From Paenibacillus sp. PastM-3 (GTDB lineage Bacteria; Bacillota; Bacilli; Paenibacillales; Paenibacillaceae), in the NCBI RefSeq assembly GCF_029893965.1, contig NZ_JARXXP010000003.1:62001-126000 (forward strand): 64,000 nt of DNA. The letters run 5' to 3'. Below are positions 42,483 through 50,375 of the stretch, one piece after another. Made by a program: the position numbers and the translations under genes. The notes under the pieces are model-generated. The model made no database searches, was not told the DNA's origin, and saw nothing but the letters and a program-made list of their open reading frames with translations. The first letter of the stretch is position 1, and every line of letters starts with the position of its first letter.

Positions 42483-42550
42483 GCTGTCTGTCCCTCCTAA
42501 AATGTTGTTATTTATATCAAGGCAGGAATGCACCTGCCTTATTCTGATTC

Positions 42551-42737
42551 TTACGGACTTCAGAGCCCTTATTGGGCCTGAAAATGTGTATTCCGACGGC
42601 TAACGGACCGTACTGCACTTATCTCTTCATTTGTTGCCGGAAGGTGGAAAAATGACCGCCGATAAAGGCGCTGATGTCCGTTAGCCTTATTTAATATGAA
42701 CTTTAGGAACAATAAGAGCATCTCAGTCCGTTAGATA
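42551..42737. repeat. Four-arm intergenic element, copy 4 (different arm sequence)
   Basis: Arms start near 42551, 42600, 42661 and 42711 (spacing 49, 61, 50). Arms 1 and 2 read on the minus strand, and arms 3 and 4 on the plus strand, share AATAAG.GC......GTCCGTTAG. Arm 2 is complementary to arm 3, and arm 1 to arm 4. The geometry equals that of the elements at 1.5 and 17.6 kb though the arms are unrelated in sequence. It fills most of the 340-base uxaA-uxaB gap. Confidence 0.65.
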
Positions 42738-42822
42738 GGGTTAAAGTTTTCGGGTTATCAGGTCCTGCTATTAATGAGGTATCAAAAGTACATCCGATTC
42801 CCGGCTAATTAAATCCGCTGTT

Positions 42823-44238
42823 CTATTGGTGCACAGCCTGCTGCAGCACCGCACGGCTGTCGGTGCGGTCAAGCTCCTGCAGCTTCGCGGCAACGCCGCC
42901 CTCCAGTCCGGGAACTAATGTCAGATCCTGGCCCCACAGGCTCTCATCGGCAAGGATGGTCTGCACGAAGCTGTCCGGATTGCTCCAGGCTTTGTCGAAG
43001 GCTTCCAGTACCTCAGCACCGTCTTGTCTGGCTACACGGTCTCCGCGGTAGCTGAGCAGCAGGGCGGCAAAGGCCAGCGTCATCAGCTCAGGCAGCTGTC
43101 CGCGCTCCTGGCGGTAGCGGAGCAGCACCGGCAGCAGCCGGGACTTGAACTTGGAAATGCTGTTCAGCGAGATGGATGCCAGCTCATGACGGACGAATGG
43201 ATTTCTGAACCGCTCCAGTACGGCAGCGGAATAGGAGGACAGCTCCTCGGCAGGCAGATCCAGCATCGGGCTCAGCTCATCGTTCATCAGCTCCTGCACG
43301 AAGCGGAAGAAGGTCTCGTCGTTCATTACATCCTCGACCGTTTCCAGGCCGGCCATCATAGCCAGCGGAACCATTGCTGTATGCGGACCATTCAGCAGGT
43401 GAACTTTGCGCTCGCGGTACGGAGTCATATCGTCAGTGACGACTACGTTAAGTCCGGCCTGGGCGAGCGGCAGCTTCTCGGACAGCCATGCCGGTCCTTC
43501 AATAACCCAGAACAGGAATGGCTCGGCTGTAACGATCAGATTGTCTTTGTATCCCAGCTCCTCTTCCAGCTGGGCTGCCTTGTCACGCGGATAACCCGGT
43601 ACGATCCGGTCTACCAGGCTGCAGCAGAAGGTGTTTTCTTCCACCAGCCATTTGTTAAAGTCTTCGCCCAGCTGCCACTCCGCAGCGTATTGCTGCACAA
43701 TCTGCAGCAGCTTCTCGCCGTTGCGGTCGATCAGCTCGCAGGGAATAATGATGAAGCCCTTTTTGCCCAGCTCAAAGCGTTTGTGGAGCAGTGCGGTCAG
43801 CTTGGCCGGAAAGCTTTTCGGCGGTGTATCACCCAGATTGTCGCCGGCGCTGTAGGCAATGCCTGCTTCAGTTGTATTGGAAGTGATGAATTCCAGACCG
43901 TCATCCTCAGCCAGCGCCAGATAGGCAGCGTAATCGTCATAAAGGTTGATCACCCGGCTGACGCTCGTGATAATCTCCCGGGAGTTTACCGTCTGCTCCT
44001 GCATAATCCCGTTTAACAGCACGGTATAGAGGTTATCCTGCTCAGCCATCAGTCCGCCAAGCCCCTGGCCGATCGGCTGAACGAGCACCGCGCTGCCGTT
44101 AAACAGCCCCTGGTTGTTCATTTGCTGCAGCTGCCAGTCTACAAAGGCGCGCATAAAGTTGCCTTCGCCGAACTGGATCATCCGTTCAGGGTAGACGGGC
44201 AGGCCGGGCTGGGTGGTTCTGGATAGGCGGTTTGTCAT
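42823..44238 (-). CDS. uxaB: Tagaturonate reductase
   Basis: A 471-residue mannitol-dehydrogenase-family enzyme that reduces tagaturonate to altronate with NADH. Visible motifs are MIQFGEGNFMRAFVDWQLQQ at the Rossmann start, EFITSNTTEAGIAY, LIDRNGEKLLQIV and VHLLNGPHTAMVPLAMMAG. The ATG at 44238 has AAGGAGA 11 bases upstream. A 20-bp LacI-type site lies 44 bases upstream (44282-44301). With uxaA and uxaC it completes the route from galacturonate to KDG; the KDG kinase and aldolase are not in the window. Confidence 0.93.
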   Translation of the reverse strand: MTNRLSRTTQPGLPVYPERMIQFGEGNFMRAFVDWQLQQMNNQGLFNGSAVLVQPIGQGLGGLMAEQDNLYTVLLNGIMQEQTVNSREIITSVSRVINLYDDYAAYLALAEDDGLEFITSNTTEAGIAYSAGDNLGDTPPKSFPAKLTALLHKRFELGKKGFIIIPCELIDRNGEKLLQIVQQYAAEWQLGEDFNKWLVEENTFCCSLVDRIVPGYPRDKAAQLEEELGYKDNLIVTAEPFLFWVIEGPAWLSEKLPLAQAGLNVVVTDDMTPYRERKVHLLNGPHTAMVPLAMMAGLETVEDVMNDETFFRFVQELMNDELSPMLDLPAEELSSYSAAVLERFRNPFVRHELASISLNSISKFKSRLLPVLLRYRQERGQLPELMTLAFAALLLSYRGDRVARQDGAEVLEAFDKAWSNPDSFVQTILADESLWGQDLTLVPGLEGGVAAKLQELDRTDSRAVLQQAVHQ

Positions 44239-44281
44239 GGTTTTCAACGTCTCCTTTAAATTTAAATAGATAAAGTTTAAT

Positions 44282-44301
44282 AAATGCACACGTGAACATT
44301 T
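44282..44301. promoter_or_regulatory. LacI-type operator upstream of uxaB
   Basis: AAATGCACACGTGAACATTT is a degenerate palindrome centred on CACGTG. The same 20 bases with two changes recur at 45461-45480 upstream of lacI and the pectinesterase gene. The LacI protein encoded between them is the obvious binder; this is inferred. Confidence 0.65.
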
Positions 44302-44387
44302 TTGTCAGGAAGAAACGGATTCACCCTGCTGAATGAGGGGGATCCGATTCTGCAAGAACAGAGATTTGCGGTATAAGCAAATGGGCC

Positions 44388-45383
44388 TCAGCGGTCTGCC
44401 ACTGTATCGCGTACGACCAGCGACGTCTTGACAAACAGCTGCTGGGGCTTGGTGTCCGGCTGCAGCAGCAGCTGGATCAGCATCTTCGTGCCAAGCTCAC
44501 TGATATCCGCAATCGGCTTGCGGACAGTGGTCAGGGCGGGATTCGTGTAGCGGGCAAACATAATATCGTCGAACCCGAGCAGCGAAATCTGCTGCGGAAC
44601 GCTGATCTTATGGGCATAACAGGCATTCATGGCCCCGATGGCCATATCGTCATTGGAGCAAAAGACGGCGGCCGGAGGCTCAGGAAGACTGAGCAGCCGT
44701 GACATGGCGGCATAACCGCTCTCAATGCTGTAATCGCCCTGCACGAAATAATCTGAATTAAGCGGAATGCGGTGTGCGATCAGACTGTCCATAAAGCCCT
44801 GCTTGCGCTCGGTCGAGGACTTGAAGCCGGGTTTGCCTTCAATAATAGCAAGCTGCCGGTGCCCTTGGGATACCACGTAGTCGATGGCTTCCCTGACACC
44901 TTCGCGGTCGTTCGCCACCACGTTCATAATGCCGGGATCCTCCAGCTGGCGGTTCAGCACGACAAGCGGGATACCGATGGTTTTGACATGGTAAATAAAA
45001 GCATTATCCTCATCGCTCTGGCTCATGACTAGAATACCGTCAAAGCGCTGCGGCTGAATGTTGCCGAAATTACGTACCCCGTCAATCCCGTGGACGGTCA
45101 GATTGTAGTTCTCGTCCAGCGCATGGCTGATACCCTTGATGGCATCCACCAGGAAGCTTGACGAGGTTCCCTGATCAATACTGGAGAAGAACAGCCCGAT
45201 GGTGAAGGAGCGTTTGGTAACGAGGCTCTTCGCATTGTAATTTGGCACATAGTTCATCTCGGCGGCGATCCGTTCAATCTTGTCGCGGGTGACTTTCTTG
45301 ATCAGCGGGCTGCCGTTCAGCGCTCTGGACACCGTAGTATGGGAGACGCCTGCAACGCGTGCAATGTCTTTGATTGTTATCAT
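44388..45383 (-). CDS. LacI-family regulator of galacturonate/pectin genes
   Basis: The 331-residue protein is full length. The helix-turn-helix is ITIKDIARVAGVSHTTVSRA with hinge NYVPNYNAKSLV, followed by a complete periplasmic-binding-like effector domain (PAAVFCSNDDMAIGAMNACY, LLGFDDIMFARYTNPALTTV). It stands between uxaB and the divergent pectinesterase gene. Shared sites at 44282 and 45461, and a palindrome at 45405-45420, suggest control of both directions and of itself. The effector is probably a uronate or KDG. Confidence 0.88.
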   Translation of the reverse strand: MITIKDIARVAGVSHTTVSRALNGSPLIKKVTRDKIERIAAEMNYVPNYNAKSLVTKRSFTIGLFFSSIDQGTSSSFLVDAIKGISHALDENYNLTVHGIDGVRNFGNIQPQRFDGILVMSQSDEDNAFIYHVKTIGIPLVVLNRQLEDPGIMNVVANDREGVREAIDYVVSQGHRQLAIIEGKPGFKSSTERKQGFMDSLIAHRIPLNSDYFVQGDYSIESGYAAMSRLLSLPEPPAAVFCSNDDMAIGAMNACYAHKISVPQQISLLGFDDIMFARYTNPALTTVRKPIADISELGTKMLIQLLLQPDTKPQQLFVKTSLVVRDTVADR

Positions 45384-45404
45384 AAGCTCTCCCCGGAAAA
45401 AAAT

Positions 45405-45420
45405 GAATTGTTAACGATTC
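45405..45420. promoter_or_regulatory. Second palindrome in the lacI/pectinesterase intergenic region
   Basis: GAATTGTTAACGATTC is self-complementary except for one pair and lies 22 bases upstream of the LacI start. It may be an autoregulatory site. Confidence 0.4.
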
Positions 45421-45460
45421 CAGTGTATTCCTCAAACCCTGCCAAGTCAAGGAAATACTG

Positions 45461-45480
45461 AAATGCACACGTTAAAATTT
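45461..45480. promoter_or_regulatory. LacI-type operator between lacI and pectinesterase
   Basis: AAATGCACACGTTAAAATTT matches the uxaB-upstream site at 18 of 20 bases. It lies 69 bases before the pectinesterase ATG and 78 bases before the lacI start, so it can act on both promoters. Confidence 0.65.
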
Positions 45481-45548
45481 TTATTGGCACATCGATTAAT
45501 AAAGCGCTATAATCAACTTGTTTGTGAACAAAACGGGAGGATATGACC

Positions 45549-46502
45549 ATGTGGGTAGGAAAAGAGGCCTTTTGCGATTACCGGACAATCCAGGAAGCAG
45601 TGGATGAGCTTGAGCGCCGGTCCTTTCAGAAGCATGAGACACTGTATATTCTGTCAGGAGTGTATGAAGAGACGGTACGGATCTACCGTTCGGATCTGAC
45701 CATTGCCGGGATCGGTGAAGTTGTCATTACGAATAACCGTTACGCCCGTCAGCCGGATGAGACCGGGGCAGAGCAGGGGACGTTTGCCACACCGACCCTG
45801 TTTTTGAACGGCAGCAGGCTGATTATCGAAAATCTGACTGTCGCCAATACCGCCGGGCAGGGTCCGGAGATCGGCCAGGCACTGGCCTTGTATGCCCATT
45901 GTGATGAGACCGTGTTCCGTAATTGTACATTCAAGGGGCACCAGGACACGATCTTTACCGGTCCGCTGCCTGCAGCGAACAAGCAAGGCGGCCCCTTTGG
46001 CGGTATTCCGCTGCGCGGGCGCCATGAGCAGTGCCGCCAGCTGTACTCCCGCTGCTATATTGAAGGGACAGTGGATTTTATTTTTGGCGGGGCAACCGCC
46101 TATTTCGAGCATTGTGAAATCCGCAGCCTGCGCTCCACCCATGACGGCGTCGGTTATGTAACGGCAGCGTCTACGCCTGAGAACCAGGCATACGGCTATG
46201 TATTCGAGGAGTGTCTGCTGACAGCCGGTGATGATGTCTCGGGCATCTATCTGGGGCGGCCTTGGCGCAGCTATGCGGCAACGGCCTTTGTAAATTGCCG
46301 TTTGGGGGCACATATTCACCCTGCCGGCTGGGATAACTGGGGCAACCCGGCCAATGAAGCAACTGTCCGTTACAGCGAATATGCAGCGTCAGGCATAAGA
46401 GAGCTGAGGGGGAAGCGTGTACCGTGGGCATATGTGGCCGGGGCAGGAGATGGTGCCCCGGATAAAGCGCAGGTCTTTGCCGGGACGGAGTTCTGGAGAT
46501 GA
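45549..46502 (+). CDS. Pectinesterase without signal peptide
   Basis: The 317-residue protein is a right-handed β-helix pectin methylesterase. Conserved blocks are GVYEETVRI, FKGHQDTIFTGPL with the first catalytic Asp, YIEGTVDFIFGGATAYFE with the second Asp, and YLGRPWRSYAATAFVNC with the substrate Arg. It starts directly with the fold (MWVGKEAFCDYRTIQEAVDE), so it appears cytoplasmic and would demethylate imported oligogalacturonides. GGGAGG lies 8 bases before the ATG at 45549; an ATG 6 bases earlier is too close. It is divergent from the LacI gene with shared operators. Confidence 0.9.
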   Translation: MWVGKEAFCDYRTIQEAVDELERRSFQKHETLYILSGVYEETVRIYRSDLTIAGIGEVVITNNRYARQPDETGAEQGTFATPTLFLNGSRLIIENLTVANTAGQGPEIGQALALYAHCDETVFRNCTFKGHQDTIFTGPLPAANKQGGPFGGIPLRGRHEQCRQLYSRCYIEGTVDFIFGGATAYFEHCEIRSLRSTHDGVGYVTAASTPENQAYGYVFEECLLTAGDDVSGIYLGRPWRSYAATAFVNCRLGAHIHPAGWDNWGNPANEATVRYSEYAASGIRELRGKRVPWAYVAGAGDGAPDKAQVFAGTEFWR

Positions 46503-46571
46503 GTGCATCAAGCAGGCCGGACAAGATCAGACTAATGATATGAATTTAAGTGTGTCAAAATGATAATGCTA

Positions 46572-46601
46572 TTGAAATAGGTTGTCTATATTGTTTATGA
46601 T
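46572..46601 (+). promoter_or_regulatory. Putative promoter of the RpiR-type gene
   Basis: TTGAAA (46572-46577) and TATGAT (46596-46601) are separated by 18 bases, 39 bases before the ATG. The region is strongly AT-rich. Confidence 0.4.
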
Positions 46602-46640
46602 AATACCTATGATGTTCATTAAATCTTGAGTAGGTAGATT

Positions 46641-47504
46641 ATGAGTTTAAATGACAATATATTAATCAAGATTCGTGAAATGAGGGAAAGCTTTACTCCG
46701 GTTGAGCGGATGGTCGGGGATTATATCCTGGAAAATAAGGAAGAGATCCCCCATTTATCCATTAAGGAATTGGCCCAATCGAGTAAAACGAGCGATGCTT
46801 CGGTCCTGCGATTCTGTAAAACGATGGGCTACAGCGGATACCGCAATTTTATTGTGAGTATATCTGCTTCTTTGGGTTCCCGTGATGAGGATTCAAAGGC
46901 GCAGTATACAGATATTCAGCCTGGTGATGATCTCTCAACCATTATTTCAAATATTTCATTGAATAACGTCAAGTCTATTGAGGACACACTCAGTGTCGTT
47001 GACCGGAAAGAGATTGCACGGGCGGTAGAAGTACTGTGTCACAGTAAGAGAATTGTTTTCTTTGGGATAGGGGCTTCAGGAATCGTATGTATGGACGGGG
47101 AACAGAAATTCTCACGGATTAACAAGATGTGTCATGCGTATACGGATGGTCATAGTCAGCTCACTGCAGCAACCTTACTCGGGAAAGAAGATGTTGCCAT
47201 TTTCATTTCTAACTCCGGGGCAACCAGTGATATTATTGATGCCCTGATCATTGCCCAGAAGAATAAAGCGACTTGTATTGCGATTACGAGATACAATAAA
47301 AGTGAGCTTGCAGTTCGGGCGGATATTGTTCTTAGTATATCTACACCTGAAATAACCATCCGCAGTGGTGCTATGGGCTCGCGCATTGCTATGCTGACGA
47401 TTGTTGACATTTTATTTGCCGGTGTCGCAAGTGCAGAATATGAACAGGTGAAATCCTCATTAACCAAAACCCATAACATTTTGAAGAAAAAGCTCAGATA
47501 TTAG
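46641..47504 (+). CDS. RpiR/MurR-family regulator of amino-sugar salvage
   Basis: A 287-residue RpiR-type protein: an N-terminal helix-turn-helix (about 1-77; LSIKELAQSSKTSDASVLRF, CKTMGYSGYRNF) and a C-terminal SIS domain (about 125-265; IVFFGIGASGIVCMDGEQKF, IFISNSGATSDIIDALIIAQ). Regulators of this type bind sugar phosphates such as MurNAc-6-phosphate. It lies directly upstream of murQ and in the same direction, separated by a terminator and an independent promoter. It is the likely repressor or sensor of the cluster ending at 57563. Confidence 0.85.
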   Translation: MSLNDNILIKIREMRESFTPVERMVGDYILENKEEIPHLSIKELAQSSKTSDASVLRFCKTMGYSGYRNFIVSISASLGSRDEDSKAQYTDIQPGDDLSTIISNISLNNVKSIEDTLSVVDRKEIARAVEVLCHSKRIVFFGIGASGIVCMDGEQKFSRINKMCHAYTDGHSQLTAATLLGKEDVAIFISNSGATSDIIDALIIAQKNKATCIAITRYNKSELAVRADIVLSISTPEITIRSGAMGSRIAMLTIVDILFAGVASAEYEQVKSSLTKTHNILKKKLRY

Positions 47505-47527
47505 TCTCTCATAGAATGGATTCAGAG

Positions 47528-47562
47528 AAGCATTGGTCGATCATCGATCAATGCTTATTTTA
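47528..47562 (+). terminator. Terminator after the RpiR-type gene
   Basis: AAGCATTGGTCGAT pairs with ATCGATCAATGCTT with one mismatch and is followed by ATTTTAG, 24 bases after the stop. Confidence 0.7.
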
Positions 47563-47654
47563 GTATGCCCGGCTTTCTTCGGCTATGTCAGATTATCTAC
47601 ATAACAAAACCATATGCTTTTAACTAGTCAAATGTTTAATTGAAACCTTCTTAT

Positions 47655-47668
47655 TGTAAGCGCTTTAT
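47655..47668. promoter_or_regulatory. cre site (CcpA) upstream of murQ
   Basis: TGTAAGCGCTTTAT matches the CcpA cre consensus TGWAARCGYTWNCW at 13 of 14 positions. It lies about 84 bases upstream of the -35 box. Carbon catabolite control of the cluster is inferred. Confidence 0.6.
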
Positions 47669-47696
47669 AATTGTGATATAACAGATTGTACAAGAC

Positions 47697-47746
47697 TTTG
47701 AAATAAAAAACCGCAATAAAATTCTGTTATAAAAATTTATTTCAAA
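47697..47746. promoter_or_regulatory. Inverted repeat next to the murQ promoter
   Basis: TTTGAAATAAA (47697-47707) and TTTATTTCAAA (47736-47746) are perfect 11-bp inverted arms, 28 bases apart. The second arm ends 5 bases before the -35 box, a plausible RpiR/MurR operator. Confidence 0.5.
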
Positions 47747-47751
47747 ATCTA

Positions 47752-47780
47752 TTGACGGTTTGTAGGATATATATTAGTAT
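47752..47780 (+). promoter_or_regulatory. Promoter of the amino-sugar salvage operon
   Basis: TTGACG (47752-47757) and TAGTAT (47775-47780) with a 17-base spacer form a good sigma-A promoter, 79 bases before the murQ ATG. Confidence 0.55.
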
Positions 47781-47859
47781 AAAAATTAATAAATGTATGA
47801 TATTCTAACATCTATTGTAAAGTAATTGTTAGGTTATGCTGACAAGAAGGAGGATGACT

Positions 47860-48765
47860 ATGAACGACTATCTTGCGGGATTAACAACTGAGGCTGTAAA
47901 TCCAGACACCCTGTTGATTGATGAATGTACCACAGAACAAATGGTCCAGTTAATGAATCAACAAGATGCTCTGGTCTCCGGGGCTATCGCTAAGGAAATT
48001 CCGCAGATTGCAAGGGCGGTAGATGTTCTGCACCACAGATTGTCTGCTGGTGGAAGAATGTTGTATATAGGGGCCGGCACATCAGGAAGATTGGGTGTTT
48101 TGGATGCTTCCGAATGTCCTCCTACCTTTGGTACCGATCCCTCCCTGGTACAGGGGTATATCGCTGGGGGTGATATTGCTTTACGAAATGCGGTTGAAGG
48201 CTGTGAAGACGATGCTGATGAAGGGATCGCATTAATCGAAAGCATTGGTGTCACAGACAAAGATGTCCTAATTGGTATTTCGGCAAGCGGCAGTGCAAAG
48301 TTTGTTATTGCAGCTTTAACGAAGGCAAAAGAGCTGGGAGCAGCAACGATCGGTGTGTGCAATAACAAAGACTCGATGTTTGAACCTATTGTAGATATTT
48401 GTATTTCACCTGTTGTGGGGCCGGAGGTCATTAGCGGCTCGACCCGGTTAAAGGCAGGAACCGCTCAAAAGCTGGTGCTTAATATGCTGACCACATGCAC
48501 CATGGTCAAGTTAGGGAAAACGTATAACAACTTAATGGTGGATTTAAAGGCGAGCAACGTTAAGCTGGTGGATCGTTCAATCCGTATTATCATGAGTACT
48601 ACGGATGTAGACGCTTCAACCGCCGCAGAAACACTTGAAAAAGCAGGATTGAATTGTAAGCTGGCGATCATGATGATTAAAACGGGGTTAGATGCTAAGG
48701 CGGCAGGAGAGGCGCTTGATGCGAATGGCGGACAACTGAAACAGGCAATCTTATCATTTAATTAA
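47860..48765 (+). CDS. murQ: N-acetylmuramic acid 6-phosphate etherase
   Basis: The 301-residue SIS-domain lyase converts MurNAc-6-phosphate to GlcNAc-6-phosphate and lactate. Hallmarks are LTTEAVNPDTLLIDECTTEQ at the start, YIGAGTSGRLGVLDASECPP followed by TFG (catalytic Glu), and EGCEDDADEG with the second Glu. GTSRLKAGTAQK-type sequence appears as SGSTRLKAGTAQKLVLNMLT. AAGGAGG is 6 bases before the ATG at 47860. It is the first gene of the salvage operon; the phosphorylated substrate should come from the kinase at 56643. Confidence 0.96.
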   Translation: MNDYLAGLTTEAVNPDTLLIDECTTEQMVQLMNQQDALVSGAIAKEIPQIARAVDVLHHRLSAGGRMLYIGAGTSGRLGVLDASECPPTFGTDPSLVQGYIAGGDIALRNAVEGCEDDADEGIALIESIGVTDKDVLIGISASGSAKFVIAALTKAKELGAATIGVCNNKDSMFEPIVDICISPVVGPEVISGSTRLKAGTAQKLVLNMLTTCTMVKLGKTYNNLMVDLKASNVKLVDRSIRIIMSTTDVDASTAAETLEKAGLNCKLAIMMIKTGLDAKAAGEALDANGGQLKQAILSFN

Positions 48766-48822
48766 TAACCGAGAAGTGAAATGAGACGATGGATGCTTTT
48801 GAAAATTAAGGAGGCTGCCTCA

Positions 48823-50268
48823 ATGAAAAAAAGAAGTGTATCCACTCTGCTTTTGTCAGCAATCATGATGGTATCGTTGTTATCCGCTTGTGGAGGAAAC
48901 GCAAATAACACTGCTGATTCCGGAAACTCCGGAAGTGCAGGCAACAGCAGCGGCGGTGTGAAAAAAGATACGATAACCGCATTATTACCACCGGTTTCGG
49001 CAAATTACCAGGCACGTTTTGCAGATATGGAACAAGAATTTAATACACTGCATCCTAATTTGACTCTGAAAATCGAACCGGCGAGCTGGGAAGATATGAC
49101 GCAAAAGCTTGATACTCAAGTAAATGCGGGTTCCCCTCCCGACATTGCCTGGATTGGTGCATCCGGACTTTCAAAATATGCAGCGCTGAGTGTACTGATC
49201 GACCTGAACACCGTACTATCTGATGAAATAAAGGCGGATTATGATGAAGTTCCAATGAAATATTTTCAATTAGGTGACGCTCAATACGGCCTGCCGGCAT
49301 ATATGGAAATCCACACTATTGGTGGGAACAAACAATTCCTTGAAGAAGCCGGGATTGATTGGAAAAGTATTCAGCAAAACGGCTGGACCTATGATGAGTT
49401 CCGGGATGCCATCTCAAAAGGCGTAGTGAAAAATGATAGCGGTGAAACTACCCGTTACGGTTTCGTGTTCGCCACATCCGGTGTGGCCTCTAAAGATTAT
49501 CTGGCTATCCTTGCTAAAACGGCAGGTCTGCCGGATTACTTCGATAATGACCTGAAATACACATATACAAGCAAAAAATTCCTGGGTCTGCTGACAGCTA
49601 TCCGTGAAATGATCGACGATGGTTCTATGCCTAAAGAGTTGAGTTCCATCGATGCCGGCAAACGCTGGAATATGTTCCTGACCGGTCAGACGATGATCAC
49701 TGGTAAAGGTTTATCTGCATTTGAAAACTCCGCCCGTCTGAACAATGAGAAGATTAAAGCGAACGATGGTTCGGCTGTTGCAAATTCTATTGAAGTGGAT
49801 TACATTTCGCTTCCAGTCCCAACCTTCAACGGTGCCGATTATATTCCTACTTCCATAGTAGATGGTTACATCGCACTGCGTGGTAAAAAAGAACCTTCAG
49901 AAGAACATGTCAAAAATATCGCCCTGGCGATGAACTTCCTGTCTTCCGGTTCCATTGCTGCTAACTATAGTAACGAGCTGTTCTTAACACCTATTACAGA
50001 GTCCGGACGTAAGGCAGAAGTACTGGAAAAATTCCCTCGTAACGAAGATAACGTTGCTGCAGGTGAAGCTATGATGGCCAAGGCGCTCCCGGCCCGTACA
50101 GATATTCCTACAGATCTGGCTGCAGAAGCTATCAAAATTGAAACAGAAGTTATTATTCCTAAACTGCAAGCCTTACTTGCCGATGAAATTACCCCGCAAG
50201 AGATGTACGATGCAGTTAAAGCAGCTGCCGTCAAATCCTTCGGTGAAGATGGTGTTGTAGTTGACTAG
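48823..50268 (+). CDS. Amino-sugar/muropeptide-binding lipoprotein (predicted)
   Basis: A 481-residue family 1 solute-binding lipoprotein. The signal peptide ends in LLSAC (Cys23), followed by a Gly/Ser/Asn linker, then ITALLPPVSANYQARFADME and INAGSPPDIAWIGASG-like binding-protein sequence (VNAGSPPDIAWIGASGLSKY). AAGGAGG is 8 bases before the ATG at 48823. It lies between murQ and two permease genes, so the substrate is most likely MurNAc, GlcNAc or their disaccharide; this rests on context only. Confidence 0.88.
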   Translation: MKKRSVSTLLLSAIMMVSLLSACGGNANNTADSGNSGSAGNSSGGVKKDTITALLPPVSANYQARFADMEQEFNTLHPNLTLKIEPASWEDMTQKLDTQVNAGSPPDIAWIGASGLSKYAALSVLIDLNTVLSDEIKADYDEVPMKYFQLGDAQYGLPAYMEIHTIGGNKQFLEEAGIDWKSIQQNGWTYDEFRDAISKGVVKNDSGETTRYGFVFATSGVASKDYLAILAKTAGLPDYFDNDLKYTYTSKKFLGLLTAIREMIDDGSMPKELSSIDAGKRWNMFLTGQTMITGKGLSAFENSARLNNEKIKANDGSAVANSIEVDYISLPVPTFNGADYIPTSIVDGYIALRGKKEPSEEHVKNIALAMNFLSSGSIAANYSNELFLTPITESGRKAEVLEKFPRNEDNVAAGEAMMAKALPARTDIPTDLAAEAIKIETEVIIPKLQALLADEITPQEMYDAVKAAAVKSFGEDGVVVD

Positions 50269-50289
50269 ATTGTCTTAGAAAGGCATGCG

Positions 50290-50320
50290 AAAGCTGTACG
50301 TAACTGGAACGTACAGCTTT
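50290..50320 (+). terminator. Hairpin between binding-protein and permease genes
   Basis: AAAGCTGTACGT pairs perfectly with ACGTACAGCTTT around a 7-base loop, 22 bases after the binding-protein stop; CCTTCTG follows, not a T-run. It probably lets the binding protein be made in excess by partial termination or 3'-end protection. Confidence 0.6.
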
Positions 50321-50375
50321 CCTTCTGAATGTAGTCAGCAGCTGGTATTTTTTTGAAGAAGAGAGGTGCGGCCCA

